DNA of 64,000 nucleotides from Echinometra lucunter (GCA_029962745.1 CM057153.1:12448446-12512445); one strand, 5' to 3'; shown: positions 1 through 12,640, numbered from the stretch's first letter. The notes: generated from the letters alone by a model not told the origin. A program made the numbers and translations.

Positions 1-478
1 TGAAAAAAGAGTATATTTTTCCTCGCTCGCTGCGCTTGCTCGTTAAATAATTGTTTAATGTTTTGTAAAGCAAACAAATTGGGCGAGAGGTGACCAAATA
101 AGGTGCTCACTATAATTTACTAAAGGGGTAAGTGTGTGCTTCCTCGCTCGCTCGTAATGGTTAGAGATATACGGTGGTTTCAGACAGAAAAAGAATAGAT
201 CAGGGACGTGCTAAAATCACTATTATTGGCAGTGAGGTGACTAGATATTTAATTGAAATATCATAAAGGCCTGTAGTGGTCCAGTAGTGTATTTTGATTA
301 TAGAATTACATGTCTTTTATTGCAAATAAAGTTGTAATTTTCGGCTCGCTCGCTTTGATCGCTCGCAAAACTTAAAAACAGGTTGGTATCTATAGCAAGA
401 TGCATCATTTTCCCCCAAAATTTAAAACGCTTCAAGTCCCTAAAGACACCTTAATTTGAGATTACTGTTGTTATTGTC
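1..478. other. Non-coding stretch with GCGAGCGA-type motifs
   Basis: No gene is seen. The stretch has several clusters of alternating CGCT/GCGA (about 21-45, 141-152 and 341-366, written CTCGCTCGCT on this strand). The same motif recurs inside the hAT-like elements at 533-879 (near 641) and 53902-54244 (near 54030). It may be the remnant of a related or nested element; no terminal repeats were found for it. Confidence 0.4.
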
Positions 479-1030
479 TTTTTACATTTTATTTGAAACA
501 ACGCATGAACACGTTGGTATAAAGCATATAGCCAGTGGCGGCGATTTCATGTCACGAGTGGGGGGGGGGGGGACGGAAACCCGGAAGGCCTCCGCCGAAA
601 ATATGTTTTGAAAAGTGAGAGGGGGATAATTGATATTATGCGAGCGAGCTAAAAATTATCGCAGAAAATAATGAAAAGAAGCCTGATTTTGCCATCAAAA
701 TGCATTCTAGGCCTATGAAATATTTAAACGGTTGACCTAAAGTTGGTCAGCTGACTCAAAATTGAAAAATAATATATTAAGCTTTGAAAATCGAGGGGGG
801 AAGATCCCAACCAGAAAAAAATCGAGGGGGGACATGTCCCCCCGTCCCCCCCCCCCCCCCCCCGGGATTGCCGCCTATGCATATAGCACATCACTTTATT
901 TGATAGCCGTTTAAAAGAGCAATGTAGATAGCCTTGCTCAAGGGCGTAAGTGACGTGCCTTAATGGATCGAATCTCGGACCTTCGCGTCTCCAGTCAAGC
1001 GCCTTAAATCACTCGACTATGGCACCTCTA
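478..1030 (-). mobile_element. tRNA-derived SINE, split by a hAT-like MITE
   Basis: On the minus strand, 933-1030 resembles a tRNA head: the A-box-like region is near 995-1025 and a degenerate B box near 965-980. It closely matches the tRNA-like head at 22119-22216. The SINE body continues at 880-932 and resumes at about 478-532, because a 347-bp element at 533-879 is inserted in it. The T-rich stretch at 472-496 corresponds to the A-rich SINE tail on the minus strand. This copy is more diverged than the 22-kb copy: the B box is damaged and internal mismatches are visible. It is a SINE and not a tRNA gene, because the acceptor stem and anticodon arm do not fold convincingly. Confidence 0.75.
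533..879. mobile_element. hAT-like non-autonomous element (MITE), 347 bp, with perfect 8-bp TSD
   Basis: The left end begins CAGTGGCGGCGATTTC. The right end, read in reverse complement, begins CATAGGCGGCAATCCC. These imperfect inverted termini match the CAGNGGCGG start typical of hAT elements. The 8 bases CATATAGC lie immediately on both sides (525-532 and 880-887), the target-duplication length of hAT transposases. A G run follows the left end (about 561-573) and a C run precedes the right end (about 840-863). A GCGAGCGAGC motif is near 641. There is no coding capacity. Confidence 0.88.
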
Positions 1031-1079
1031 CGACGTGTTATCGTTAACACACACCCGTACAAACTTATCCACTCGGTGC

Positions 1080-1329
1080 AATGGCTGTACGCAGCAGGGG
1101 GCAGGGTGGAGGTTGCCATCAGAAATTCGAATACTTAACACTTGTTTTTACTAAAAAAATTGTCCGAAAAATCCACCAAAAGTGTGTACCAGATCCTTCA
1201 ATTTCAATTTTAAAATGTAAAAGCACCCTCATGACCAGCTCTGTCGCTTCGCTCCCTCGCTTTCGTATTTCTTCGAAAGTTTTATGCGCCTTGCCCCCCC
1301 CCCAGAAAAAAATTCTGCTTACGGCCATA
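1080..1329. mobile_element. hAT-like MITE, 250 bp, with 8-bp TSD
   Basis: The termini are AATGGCTGTACGCAG on the left and, in reverse complement, TATGGCCGTAAGCAG on the right. The flanking octamer CTCGGTGC occurs at 1072-1079 and 1330-1337; the base before it also matches, so the exact boundary is ambiguous by one. A G-rich tract sits inside the left end and a C run inside the right end. Related copies are at 3711-3774 (internally deleted) and 14779-14937 (inverted, one end lost). Open frames inside it are chance translations of repeat sequence. Confidence 0.85.
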
Positions 1330-1337
1330 CTCGGTGC

Positions 1338-2789
1338 CCCCCCCCCCCCATGCATTGACCCACGATACGCCACTGACTATGATAACAAGTTCTATGAAAC
1401 GGGGCCAAGATGCTTATAGTTTTATAACTATGAGCAGTTAATATTCAGCAAATGTTACTTGGATTCTGTAAGAATAATTTTTTTCTGAAGGGAGCACTAT
1501 TTGAGTAAAACCTGTAAACTTGCTGATTTAGACAAATCTATTTCAAAGTACCCGATAAAGCGTCAAATTGGTTTAGTCAAACAAAGTGTGAAAACAGGAA
1601 AATCCCAGAAACAGATCAAGTGAAGGCTTTCGGAAGGTGGACAAAGGATGATTAGGTTATAGGAAATTTATTTTAGGTAGAATCACTTTGGTCTTTTTTT
1701 TAACAGGGGAATCCCGTGTTTCCCCCCTTAGTCTTAGCATGGACCCTACCACGGGTCTGAGCAACCTGTTGAAATTAATTCACCTGTTCACGGTACCTTA
1801 TTTCATGCCTTTCTCCCCACTATTAGTGAAGAAAGCGTCATGATCTTCCACAATTTCTTTTAATGTTCCTAAAACCTCACTATCTCTTATGAGGTCTCAA
1901 TAATTTGAATTGTTCGGTTCATTCGACGTGATGTTTGACTTTTATTTGGTTAATCATTTTTTATCAGTCGCATTTGATTCACCTTTTACTATCTCATGTA
2001 TCATTTATTGCAACACTTACAACACTCCTGGCTTCGACCAAAACACTTTTTTACGAGGAAAGTCACGGGGAATATAGAAGCAAGCAGTTACCAAAGATCT
2101 GTCATAATTAAATCAAATAAAAATATGAAACTGGTCTTGGTAGCTACACTAGCGAGCGCACCTGTTGTAACGCATGCGCAGTCTTATACGAGAAAAAAAC
2201 TCAACAATTCCCTCAGATCACAAAGCAGGGATAATTATTGGCAGACACTGCTGAAAGTTTCCTCGGGGGCTGCACGCGGGAAATGAACAGTGAAACTGAT
2301 TTAGCCGAAATTTAGTGAGAGATAGAAAATCGATTTGCGAACACAACGGGACAAGGACTGCGATAGCTTCTATAAAATTCAGTAGCTGTACTGACAGTTT
2401 TTACATCATAGAGGTAAGCGAACCATATGTCACATTATTCACAAAAAAACTTCAAATCAGACCAGTCAATTTGTTGCAAATTATGTTTCATTTGTTTATG
2501 AGTTTTTTTCTTAGTATCATATCAAGAAATGATGTATTATGTACTGAATGTATGCGAGGTGTATGAATTGTCAAATCTAACGGTGTGGTATCCACGATGT
2601 AGGCCTATATACTTCATACGACTCTCACGAGTAATAAGTTCATGTTTTACATTAATCATTGTCCTTCGGTTTGCATGGTGCGATGATTTTTTTTTGTTTT
2701 TTGTTTTTGTTTTACCTATTAAGAAACCATGTGTATATTCTGCAAGTAATGGCAACTAATGAATCCATGGTTTTAAGTCCTCTCTCAGG
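1338..2789. other. Intergenic, nothing recognised
   Basis: After a short C run and an apparent continuation of flanking unique DNA, I see no repeat with clear ends and no convincing exon. The open frame at 1996-2286 has no family resemblance, no clean splice context and ordinary AT-rich composition, so I do not call it a gene. Confidence 0.5.
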
Positions 2790-2797
2790 GACCTGGT

Positions 2798-2907
2798 CAT
2801 TGGCATAGACAGGTCCTCATTACTGGGGATGATTCCCCCATAGTACACACCCACTTCAAAAAGTAGGGGGATGCATACCCCCCATCCCCCAGCTATCTAC
2901 GCCCCTG
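2798..2907. mobile_element. Short hAT-like MITE, 110 bp, with eroded 8-bp TSD
   Basis: The left end is CATTGGCATAGACAGG. The right end in reverse complement is CAGGGGCGTAGATAGC. The flanks GACCTGGT (2790-2797) and GGCTTGGT (2908-2915) agree at 6 of 8 positions, both differences being transitions, which fits an ageing 8-bp duplication. The interior is G/C-run rich like the other elements of this class. Confidence 0.65.
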
Positions 2908-2915
2908 GGCTTGGT

Positions 2916-3702
2916 AGTAAGGATACAAATAATACTGATGTGACCCTCCACCAAAAAAATAGCCAGTAATTTTTTTTTTTTTTTTGTTCGTGGGTTTGTG
3001 TTTGTGTTTGTTTTGTTGTTGATGTTGTTGTTGTTTTGGGAGGGGGTGAGATTTCAATGCCTTCTTAGAGTTTTGTGTGAACCAAGCAACCCCTTTGAAT
3101 TTTTATTGAGAATATTAGCGTGTCAGACTGATGGGCCAAAGTAGAGCAAATTTAATGGGCTCTCAAGAAGAGTGACGATTCGACTTCGCCTATCCAATAT
3201 TGTCTGGGGCACAAAAAGGACTGAATCAAAACTCTCCACTAATCACAATGAAGGATTATAATAATCGGATTTGGGTGAAAACTACCGGTTATTGGGATTA
3301 TATATATGGTGCACATATAGGATGCATTAAAGATCATTATATACAGTTTTATAGCTGACAAATGCGTGTATACTTTGTAAATCTCAGTGACATCAAGAAC
3401 AAATGAAAGACTGTGTCCTGAAAGTGAAATTATCAATTGTTTCAATGTTATCATATAAATACATCGTTATTAGAAAGGGAAAGTATGAAAAACAAACGTA
3501 TATAAAGTTGAATGGGCGTTACTGATTAATGCACACGCCCAAAAATTGAATAATTTTAATATACACCTATACACATGCAGATAATCAATATTCGTTGTAT
3601 TTCAAATATATTTCAAATAACTAAGCTGGGTATGATTCTGATTTTGATTCTGATTCTGATTGATTATGATCATGATCATGATTATGATGATATTCTTAAT
3701 AC
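2916..3702. other. Intergenic, low-complexity patches only
   Basis: Contains a T run near 2970 followed by TGT/GTT-rich sequence to about 3040 and AT-rich unique sequence. No exon, RNA gene or bounded repeat is recognised. Confidence 0.45.
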
Positions 3703-3710
3703 GATGCCAA

Positions 3711-3774
3711 ACATGGCCGTACGCAGCGGGGGGAGGGGGGGGGGGGAGCAGGAAAAAATTCTGCTTACTGCCCT
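3711..3774. mobile_element. Minimal 64-bp hAT-like MITE with perfect 8-bp TSD
   Basis: It has the same termini as the 1080-1329 element: ACATGGCCGTACGCAG on the left and TTCTGCTTACTGCCCT on the right. Almost everything between is a G run and an A-rich remnant. The octamer GATGCCAA flanks it at 3703-3710 and 3775-3782. It is essentially two ends joined, an internally deleted derivative. Confidence 0.8.
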
Positions 3775-3782
3775 GATGCCAA

Positions 3783-4713
3783 AGGCCTGCAATGATTTGT
3801 CCAAACAAGCACAATCTAAACGCTATTACAGAAAGCTGTATATAATCCTATACTACCGACCCCTCGGGGTGCAGTGCAGTGATTATGTGATATGATGAGG
3901 GTGCAGTTATTTCTTCGCGCTTCAGGGGTAGGGCAAATCAAAGTCAATGAGTTTTCGATTGTTTTGTGTTTAATATATATAGTCGAACTGTCAGTGGCAT
4001 TGCTTGGAAATCGTTCGAGTTTTATTTTCAGGAACTAGTACGGATTCAGCAATGATTCAGTGGCGACTTCTGAAACATGGAAGAAAAGATAAATGTTGAC
4101 GTCATATTATGCTGTTAGCGTGTCCCGATTGTGACAGTGGTTCAGCATTAGGCCTAGACAACGCTTTCAGTGCATACATGCTTAGCTCCATGGGATATCA
4201 TTACTGACTTTCAATTTCACAAATTCATCATTTTTTTTAAATATAGATTTGCTCTGAGTGTGAGGCAGGGACCCCTTTCACATTTGCTTGGCATGATTGT
4301 ATGGACTATGGGATCGAATAACGAGTCATGACAAATATCGTTTAAAGAAATTACGGTTTATTGCCATTAGGTCTTATGCCATTAGGCGAGATGATATATT
4401 TGACAAAGTTTTAAGTGGACCAAATTTTTTTTGAACGAAATGTTTTGGAACGAGACGATGTTAGACCAAATGATGTTTACACCATAATCAACACTGACCA
4501 AATAACACCAACATTACCGCCTTGCTTTCTTGTTGTTGCAGTTACTTTGTTGGTTTGTTGGTTTATTTGTTCACTATATTGTTTGTATACATTTTAAAAC
4601 TTTTTTTTACAAAGTATACTGCATGAAAGCGAATGTTTTGATAGTTGCATCGTCAAAACCTTACGTCGCTGTTAGCCATAAAACAAAATTATATTGATAA
4701 TGTTATCACATTG
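3783..4713. other. Intergenic, nothing recognised
   Basis: AT-rich sequence without a convincing exon or bounded repeat. The small open frame at 4415-4597 has a hydrophobic end but no supporting signals. Confidence 0.45.
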
Positions 4714-4715
4714 TA

Positions 4716-4945
4716 CACTCTTAAAAATTCCGAGTCAGACTTGACCCGGAAAATAGTCTGTTGGGGCCACACTCCATTCGGGTAAAAAATGACACGGATT
4801 AAAGTCAAAATAACCCAGAATAAGGTCAAATGTGACCCCGAAACAAGTCTTCGTGACCCTATGCCTGGTCATTTTTGACCCAGAACGGAGTGTAGCCCCA
4901 ACGGACTATTTTCCGGGTCAGTCTGACTCGGAATTTTAAAGAGCG
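4716..4945. mobile_element. TA-flanked MITE with long terminal inverted repeats, 230 bp
   Basis: The left arm starts CACTCTTAAAAATTCCGAGT. The reverse complement of the right arm starts CGCTCTTTAAAATTCCGAGT, and the arms pair for roughly 60 bases, through the TTGGGGC motif. TA dinucleotides lie outside both ends (4714-4715 and 4946-4947), as in Tc1/mariner-type insertions. The interior repeats the short motif GGTCA/TGACC in both orientations (for example near 4828, 4837, 4868 and 4878). No coding capacity. Confidence 0.82.
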
Positions 4946-4947
4946 TA

Positions 4948-7159
4948 TCCTCCATTCCAAGTGGCCTTTAGAAAAAATAGAAAGTCATGCCTGTTAAGAA
5001 CCGAATTCAAGAAAAAAGTGTGCGAAATCCCGACCCCCCCCCCAAAAAAAAAGAATATGCTAAACACACAAAAAAGTAAGCTCTTTGTGTATGTGACGTC
5101 ATAATTAAGCTTGTTGGTGTCTCCAGTGTGTGTATTTCCTTAGATACAGGAGCAAGTTGTATCAAGGACAACTTGATATTCCTGGTCTGAAAAGTAAAAA
5201 TGAATTTGAAGGAAATGATTGATTTGTGTTTAATTTCTCTGTAGGGCTGTATTGTAGATCCACTGTATATGGAAATGACTGCCCAAATATTGACCCCCAC
5301 GCCCATACACTCTTTTCACTCGCCTTTCTCTCCTGTTTTCTTACTCTTCTTTCTATTAAGTCAACTATTATATAGGCCTATATTTAAAGACCTAGATATG
5401 CCTGAGGAGAAATAAAATAGCATAATGCTAAAAAATAGGAGAAAGAGATAGAGAGGTATATATTGTAAACTTCTTTGAAGCTGGATAAAAGTGATTCATC
5501 TATAGCCAGAAAAAAAAAAGTTTTGAAAAACTGACGACTTCGTGTTTCACAAAGCTTCTCGTTTCGATCCATAGTATGCCTATGTTTATGAGGGTAACAT
5601 CAAGATTATGCCTTCTGAATAATTTCATGTTCGTTTTATCTTCAACCACACAAATTTTTCTCGAAAAATATACCTACCGTATAATCTTAAGAGTTAACGC
5701 GCACAGAAGCAAATTATTGTGTGACAAATAACCCTGGTCATGCTTGTATGAACAGATTATATAGGCCTACTACGTCCCGCTCCTATACAATTATATTTTT
5801 GGAACCCGGAATACCTTTAAGGAACCCAAAGTTTTCATTTATACTGACCTTTGCCGTAGTTCCTTGAGATGTATTGTTTTTATTACACCCACTAACCTAT
5901 AACCAGGATTTTCCAGCATCATGTCACTGTGATAAAATAAGTAATGATAATGTCGACCACTTCTTCAAAGCAAAAGGTTTTATTTTTAACCACTGTGACT
6001 GAGCAGAAAAGACAAGTTTTCATTTAAGTGACCCCTGTCCACTATTTCCTTGATACTGTGTTGAACCCGCTGTCGTATTTGAAGGAGGGAAAGGGGAGGG
6101 GAAATTGAGTTCTCGGGAGGGGGGGGGGGGGGTGCAGCCATACTTTAAAGTTATGATTTTGTAAGTTAGTATTAATGGTAAGATTGCATATTGCATATTA
6201 TTCATCAATAATCAAGGGCCATCAAATCACCATTTTTTTTGCCATGGAAATTATCGTAGCTGTCATGTTTTGCTCCCATCCTCCCCCCTCCCCCTCCCTC
6301 GATACGACACTGGTTGCACCTTTGTTCTCATGATCATGAATTGTCACCATCATTAGATGTTTAAACAAAACCTGAAATTAGGTTGAAGACACCTTAATGT
6401 TAAAACAAAATGGTGGTGGAGGTTGGGGGAACTATCTGACCTATATCTGTATATATTGAGCAACTTTCCCCTTTTTCACGAGCGCTCAAAATAAGCTTCC
6501 ACTCTATCAATATCAGGACAGTTTTTGCGCTCCTCTTTGATCCGGGATCGAATGTTGCCCTCTGCCAATTTCGTAACAGTTTGCATCCGTTTCACACTGT
6601 GAAAGAAAGATGTTCTGTCATGATAGCCATGATGCCATGATTCACGGCTGACCTTTATAGTTTTTGGACATTCATCATAGCTTATCTTGAATATAAATCT
6701 TTCGTTCATTCCACATCATCTTTTGTTACTGCCTTGCTGACATCTTTTCAATATTTCATTTAAAGATAAGGTTTAATTTTGTATTCAGCCATTTTTGTGC
6801 TCAGATTAAGATTTCAGATTCAAAACACATTTACTTCATTCTCATAGTCAAATACAATTAAGAAATTTACGTTGTCAAGAAAAATGGTGGAAGAAGGCAT
6901 GGTTCCCTGTTGCACATTTTGGTGGCCCTACCAATGCATGCATACATAACAATGGTTAACAAAAAAACATACGCCTGCTTAAAACCGTTTAAGAAGAAAT
7001 TTAAAAAAGAAGGGGGATAGAAAAAAGAGAAGTAAAAAGGGACAAAGCAAACAAAAACAAATCAAAAACAAACAAATAATCAGTAAACCAGTCATAATGG
7101 ACACCAAGGATGCCCTAGTGATAAAGTTTAGACAGTAGAATTTTGTGCTTTAGACCCCT
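4948..7159. other. Intergenic, mostly unrecognised
   Basis: Mixed unique sequence with G and C runs (5032-5043, 6118-6132, 6280-6300). The C-run segment near 5032 resembles the G/C-run ends of the hAT-like elements, but no paired terminus was found. See 6476-6709 for the only open frame worth a note. Confidence 0.4.
6476..6709 (-). other. Unassigned open frame, 77 codons, possible exon or fragment
   Basis: The minus-strand frame is rich in charged residues and less AT-biased in codon choice than most chance frames here; its end reads like a charged helix (SRIKEERKNCPDIDRVEAYF). I recognise no family, there is no clear splice pair, and neighbours give no context. It could be a chance frame or a transposon fragment. 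Confidence 0.15.
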
Positions 7160-7232
7160 GTTACATCTATTTTGTTTCCTACCCGAGATCGGTCTCGGAC
7201 CGGTCTGGGGTAGGAAACAAATCTGATGTAAA
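7160..7232. repeat. Imperfect palindrome/hairpin
   Basis: The arm 7160-7184 (GTTACATCTATTTTGTTTCC and onward to ACCC) pairs with the inverted arm 7207-7232 around a GGTCTCGGACCGGTC core. Part of it (CCTACCCGAGATCGGT) is repeated directly about 70 bases downstream, near 7251. It looks like the tip of a hairpin-type MITE whose full extent cannot be set by eye. Confidence 0.5.
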
Positions 7233-9463
7233 CACTCCAAACCTACCCGAGATCGGTTCAAAGCGAACCTATGAATACTGAATGCCTTCGATAAATCAAG
7301 GAAATGCCTATTGCATACTCATGTTTTCTTCAAACACAAGGTCGATTAAAGCCATGGATGTATACCTCTTAAGTAAACCATATTGATTTCTCCATAGAAT
7401 AATAATTATGTTTATCTAAAAAAAAATCTACGGTGCGTTTGTACTAGAAGACAATTCGTTCTAAACTTCTCGTTACTCATTGTAAGTCTTGAGTCGAGTA
7501 CTTCATGACTGCTTTTTGTTTCGTTGTCATGATTATGGCTCAGGCATGAATATAAAAAAAAGAGAGAAAAGAAAACGTGGATCTCGTCAGAAACAAAATG
7601 GACTGTTTACAATAAATCCTCAGAAATTCTGTACCAGGCTTATTCATATCTTCGCCCACAGAATATCTCCTATCATTTGTCAGTGGTCCATCCGAAGGAA
7701 AAATGCATGTACTTGTTATACAGGAGGCCCTTAACAGGTAGAGGTGCACACGTGTACAGTATAATAAGGGCTTAAACTTATCTATAACCTTAGATATATA
7801 AACTTCACTGAAAGTAGTTATAAAAATACATATTTGAACTCGATTTTTTTAGTCACTTATCATTTCGCTACATCTTTCTAATAAAAGCCACATGCGGAGC
7901 TTAATTTCTAGCTACATTCGAGACGAGAAAGCACATAGTACCCCAGGAAGTATTCCCCAAAGCCCTGCATGTTGCCCATAAATATGTTGCCAAGGACAGG
8001 GATTATTACATCTGATGGTAAAACCGAGACCCATGGAGCGAAATTTGGTATGATCGTGAAACAATAAGCGTTTTGAATAATTTAAACGCCCCTCGAGAAG
8101 GGGGGAAGAAACGTACTTTTGTAATAGTTTGAAAGAATTTTAAAAAGAGAAGATAGTAGGGAAAGTTTTAAGCATGGCCTTGACACCATACTAATAGGAG
8201 ACGAAGGGAAACGAAGGGAAATTGGAAGTACATTCGGTTCATTCTGGGAGGGGTATCTATATACTTTATATATATTTCAGATTATAATTCAGCACCCCCC
8301 CCCACCCCCCCCCCACCCCCCCCCCCCCCCCTCCCCCCACGAATCAATGAAAAGTATGATTACGTATTACGTTAAGCACGATGAAAGCAAGTACAGTGTC
8401 TCCAAATGTAAGTTATTTAGATCTGGAAATAATCATAAAAGGAAGGGCCATTTTCTCTTGTGACTTCTAAGTGTTATTGCCATAGCATATTGGATGAATT
8501 TCCGGGATGTTCTTGAATTATTTGCGTTCAATTTCCATGGAAGACTCAGGAACGAAATACAAAAATACAGGAGCAAAAGGATGTTGCCAGGGCAAACAAA
8601 ATCCATGATATTCATGTCACATTTATCATGTTGATAGGCCTTGATTTAAACCTCATGGAGAAGGTCGGTATGTTAAGAGCGTGTTGGAATTTTAGCAAGC
8701 TCTCTGTAGTCCTTTCTTTGTTTTATCGCTGGAATCTGGGGAAAATATATCGAATACCAGACAACATAAAATTTCTGGCTGGAACAGAATTTATTGCAGA
8801 GTACGTCGTGGGGATGGTTGCCTGAATGGAAGAATTTAAAGGTAGTAGACCACATTTGCACAACCTTGTTCCGGAATTTGAAGAGAAATAAGCCAATTTC
8901 AATTTTAAATTACAAATATTTATGTAAAACTATTATTTTATCAAATTTACAACAATATTCAGAAAAATACGTGAAAAATGAATGGTTTTACTCTTAAAGC
9001 GTCGGGAAGACGCCTTTACAAAACAAAGAAAATAAAAGAAAATTTGTGTTAAATATTTCCTTCTCAGTTCTAAACGGGAATGCACTGGGAACGAAGACTT
9101 TACGAGTGTTTTTCTGTGGCTGCAATCTAAAGTAAAACTTTTGTGCAGACTGCCGGATGCCATTTGCAAATGTGGGCTACTTCCTTTAAGAAAAGGTGTG
9201 CAATTTTGCAACCCTAATGCAACAATAGCAGCACCTTTTTGAGTGCCCAATTTCTTACTCTCAATCTTATGTGATCCTGACATAGCAAGCAGATATAGGG
9301 AGGGGGTACACCCCCCCCCCCCCGTTCCTTGTGAAGTCAAGTGGCATACCTCAAGTATGCAACTCCAAAATAGTGCCCTCTCCCTTGGCAGGTTTTTACT
9401 TTCTATCTTTTGTATGTCAGAATATTTTCTGAAAATCCCCCCCCCCTCCCCATTTTTTTAAAT
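7233..9463. other. Intergenic, nothing recognised except homopolymer tracts
   Basis: Contains a long interrupted C tract at 8294-8336 and another C run at 9309-9323, but no bounded element, exon or RNA gene that I can support. Confidence 0.4.
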
Positions 9464-9486
9464 ACCAAATCCTGGAACCGCCCTTG
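9464..9486. mobile_element. Orphan hAT-like right terminus
   Basis: The reverse complement of this end reads CAAGGGCGGTTCCAGGATTT, close to the common hAT end CAGGGGCGGATCCAGGATTT, and it is preceded by C runs (9436-9450) as in the complete elements. The matching left end and an 8-bp duplicate of the adjacent CTACAAGT were not found upstream, so the element is truncated or rearranged. Confidence 0.45.
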
Positions 9487-12355
9487 CTACAAGTAAGCTG
9501 AATTTGACATCACGTATGGAAAACGGACCCCATGACCTCTGGACATGCATGAGTTAACATCTCTATAAACATCTGGTCAAGGGTATGCACCCGAAGGGGA
9601 GGATGGGGGGGGGGGGGGAGGAGCTACAAAGAAGTCAGTCGTAAATGCTTGGGAAGTCAAGATTACCAATAACAACAAAAGTCCCATTGCGACAGGACTA
9701 TAATTTTACAAAATTTGGGTTGAGTTTGATTTGTTGTCTTTGTTTATCGGTGTTTGTTTGTTTGTTTGTTTGTTTGTTTTACATTTGTTCGAAGAAAGCA
9801 CTGGAGAAAAAAAAAAGAAAAAGAAAAGAACGACGCACTTTATAGGGTAAACGCTGATCTTTTCGGCCGATTCTTCATTTTATTTCAGTTCAGTTCAAAA
9901 GTAAATACACATTCGGCATTATCAGAAATAAGCATTCCAAGAAAATCCATTTCAAGTTAATGTCGTCATAATTCATATTGTTGTTATTGTTTTAGGATGT
10001 CGTTTCTCGACTGTTTTTTTTTTAATCGCGAGTGGGATGTTTTCCACTTCTTCTCAGTGGTTGGATGCCGGCTTCCACGGATATATAAGATTAACAAAGA
10101 TTAACAAAGATTATAACATCACCGCTAACCATCTCATACCTGGTTTCGATCCAAACCACAAAGGGCTCGTATGAACAGCACCCCATAATTCTAATACACT
10201 GTATTCATCTACATACGTGTAGATATCAAGGTTCAGTGGAAATGCGTTCCTTTGCTAAAACGATATTGAAAGTTTAACTTCAAGGGTACTCTCTTGTTGA
10301 TGAAGGTAAACGTTTCCATGTTTTCATTATCACACTTTTTCACATGTTTGATATTATGATATTAAATAATACATTGGTAGTTTGTGCATGCTTGTGATGT
10401 TTGCCAAAAAGGATAGTTGTTAACCATCCTATTGTAATCCATGATATTTATGAGTTGTTATTTTTATTATCATTTTATTGCGATATTACATGTATAAAGA
10501 AAACTGACCGAGTCGGTGATGATTACTTGTAATTGATATTCATTATCAGTTCCTAAAATAAGGGGCTGAATGGATCGAAACATGGAAGGGGTTAGGAGTA
10601 TTTGATGCTATGTAATGTGGAACCACAGTGAAATGATATAGCATGAAACTACAACAAAATACGCTTGACATTTTTGTAGGCCCTATTTGTTTGTGTCAGT
10701 CAGGGGAGGGCGGAGGGGGGGGGGGCATTGTGTTTTTTTCATAATCAATGCAACAACCGACAATACATATACTTTCAGGTATATATTTTGTTGCACTTGC
10801 TTACTGTGAAGCCCATTGGGGCATGCACATTTTTCTAGCTTGAAATTCTAAAGAAGTTTAATAAGCCTTCATTTTGTTCACTATTTTTGTCTGTTTGTCA
10901 CGACAGGACTATTTGCTCGTGCCGTCATTTCGAAGCAAATGATGACTTTGCTCTGTTCACCGTCTACACTTATGTAGTGTTGTTGTTGTTGTTGTTTTCA
11001 TGTTGGGAGGTGGTAAATGAATACTTTACAACCCACGCTGTAATATTTTAGTGATCTTCGAGAAAAACACATTTATCATTTTGTGACAATGCATAGGCTT
11101 GTGTCATGATGACAATTTTTTTAATGATTCATGAAGTGGGACTTGAAGCGAACGAAGTGCCAACTGTTTGGTCATTGGCGTATGAGGGAGGGGGTGCACA
11201 AGCGACCCATGCCCTTTCAGATTTTTACCTGCAAAGTCACGTAAAAATTGAGTTATCTAGTTTGTTATTTCTTTTTGTTTCATTTGTTCGTGCTTCTTAT
11301 GAGAGATTTTCTGAATGAATTAGCACTGAAATAGTGATAAGTTGTTTTTTCTCCTTTTTCTTTACTTGAGAGGCTGTATTTTGTTTTGTTTTCCTTTATT
11401 TTTGTTCTCGTGTTTGTTTTGCCCCCCATATTGTGACGTTTCCTTTTCAGACTCGCCCCTGGTATGAGGTTCAAGCGGTTGATTCATTTTTCTTTCGGTA
11501 AAAAAACCTGGGGGCGCTCGAGCCCTTAGCCCCCTTCTTTCTATTGCGGGCAGTGCATATTGTGACGTTTCAACAAATATAGATCAGGTGTGTAATGTTA
11601 CTGTAACCCTCAGCGACAAGGGAAGTCTGTAGCTGATAAAGACCCGGTTCAGTTTCCGTCAACACGTTTCCTCATACCATATTATGATCATTCATTAACA
11701 TTATCAACACCTTAGCAGAGTGCATGCTATGTAGATGGACTAGGTGTTCCATTATTACAGTAATAAAAAAAAAATCCTATCTACTTTATATTAAGATTAT
11801 GTTTTAGGCAAAATTATTTTGTCTTCATGAACATTTAGTTTGATATTCAAACTCTGGGGTCATGTACCTCCCGACGATTACAAGAAAACTGTCACCATCT
11901 TTAGAACTGAGTATGTTAAGATTATTATTAATTACATTACTACTCTTCACATGAATTTAGAGAAGCTGGAATATTCTGCAAACAAGCAGACATCTTTCCC
12001 AAATGAATGTGGGCTTGACTAATAATATGATCAAGCGTATGTATGTGTAATTGATCTATATCTACGTGATCTATTTTGGTTTATACCAGTGATATTAGAC
12101 CTAAATGTCTTGGTTTATTTTTTATTCTCAAAGAGAGTGTGTCTGAAATATTTGATATAAGTGATAAGATTGACAAGTTGAAGTTGAAAATTTCAATTGC
12201 GAATATGTTAAGCGATCTCTGCATGCGATGATAAGAGGAAAAGTGGTGCCATGGTAATGTCGTTCCTTTGGATGACAATTTGTTAAACTTTTGTTACCAT
12301 TGTTCTGTTAGGTTGCAAGCTCATATCCGGTTCCATTAACCAATGAGTTGAGGCA
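9487..12355. other. Intergenic with simple repeats
   Basis: Holds a TTTG tetranucleotide run (about 9748-9779), a G run (9605-9618), a TTG run (10977-10995) and a hAT-like left terminus without a partner near 11176 (CATTGGCGTATGAGGG). No gene is recognised. Confidence 0.4.
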
Positions 12356-12431
12356 AAAAAAAAAAAAAGAAAGAAAGAAAAAAAAAAGAAAGAAATAAAG
12401 AAAGAAAGGAAAAAAAGAAAGGAAAGAACGA

Positions 12432-12493
<62 letters not shown>

Positions 12494-12640
12494 AAAGAAA
12501 GAAATAACGAAAGAAAGAAAGAAAGAAAGAACGAAAGAACGAAAGAAAGAAAGAAAGAAAGAACGAACGAAAGAAAGAAAACAGAAAGAAAGAAAGAAAG
12601 AAAACAGAAGAAAGAAAGAAAGATAGAAAGAAAGAAAACT
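12356..12640. repeat. GAAA tetranucleotide microsatellite, about 285 bp
   Basis: An almost uninterrupted purine tract of GAAA units with occasional GAAC, GAGA and ACAG variants. Open frames through it on the minus strand are translations of the repeat (runs of F, L and S), not genes. The long purine/pyrimidine strand asymmetry could adopt triplex (H-DNA) structure. Confidence 0.95.
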
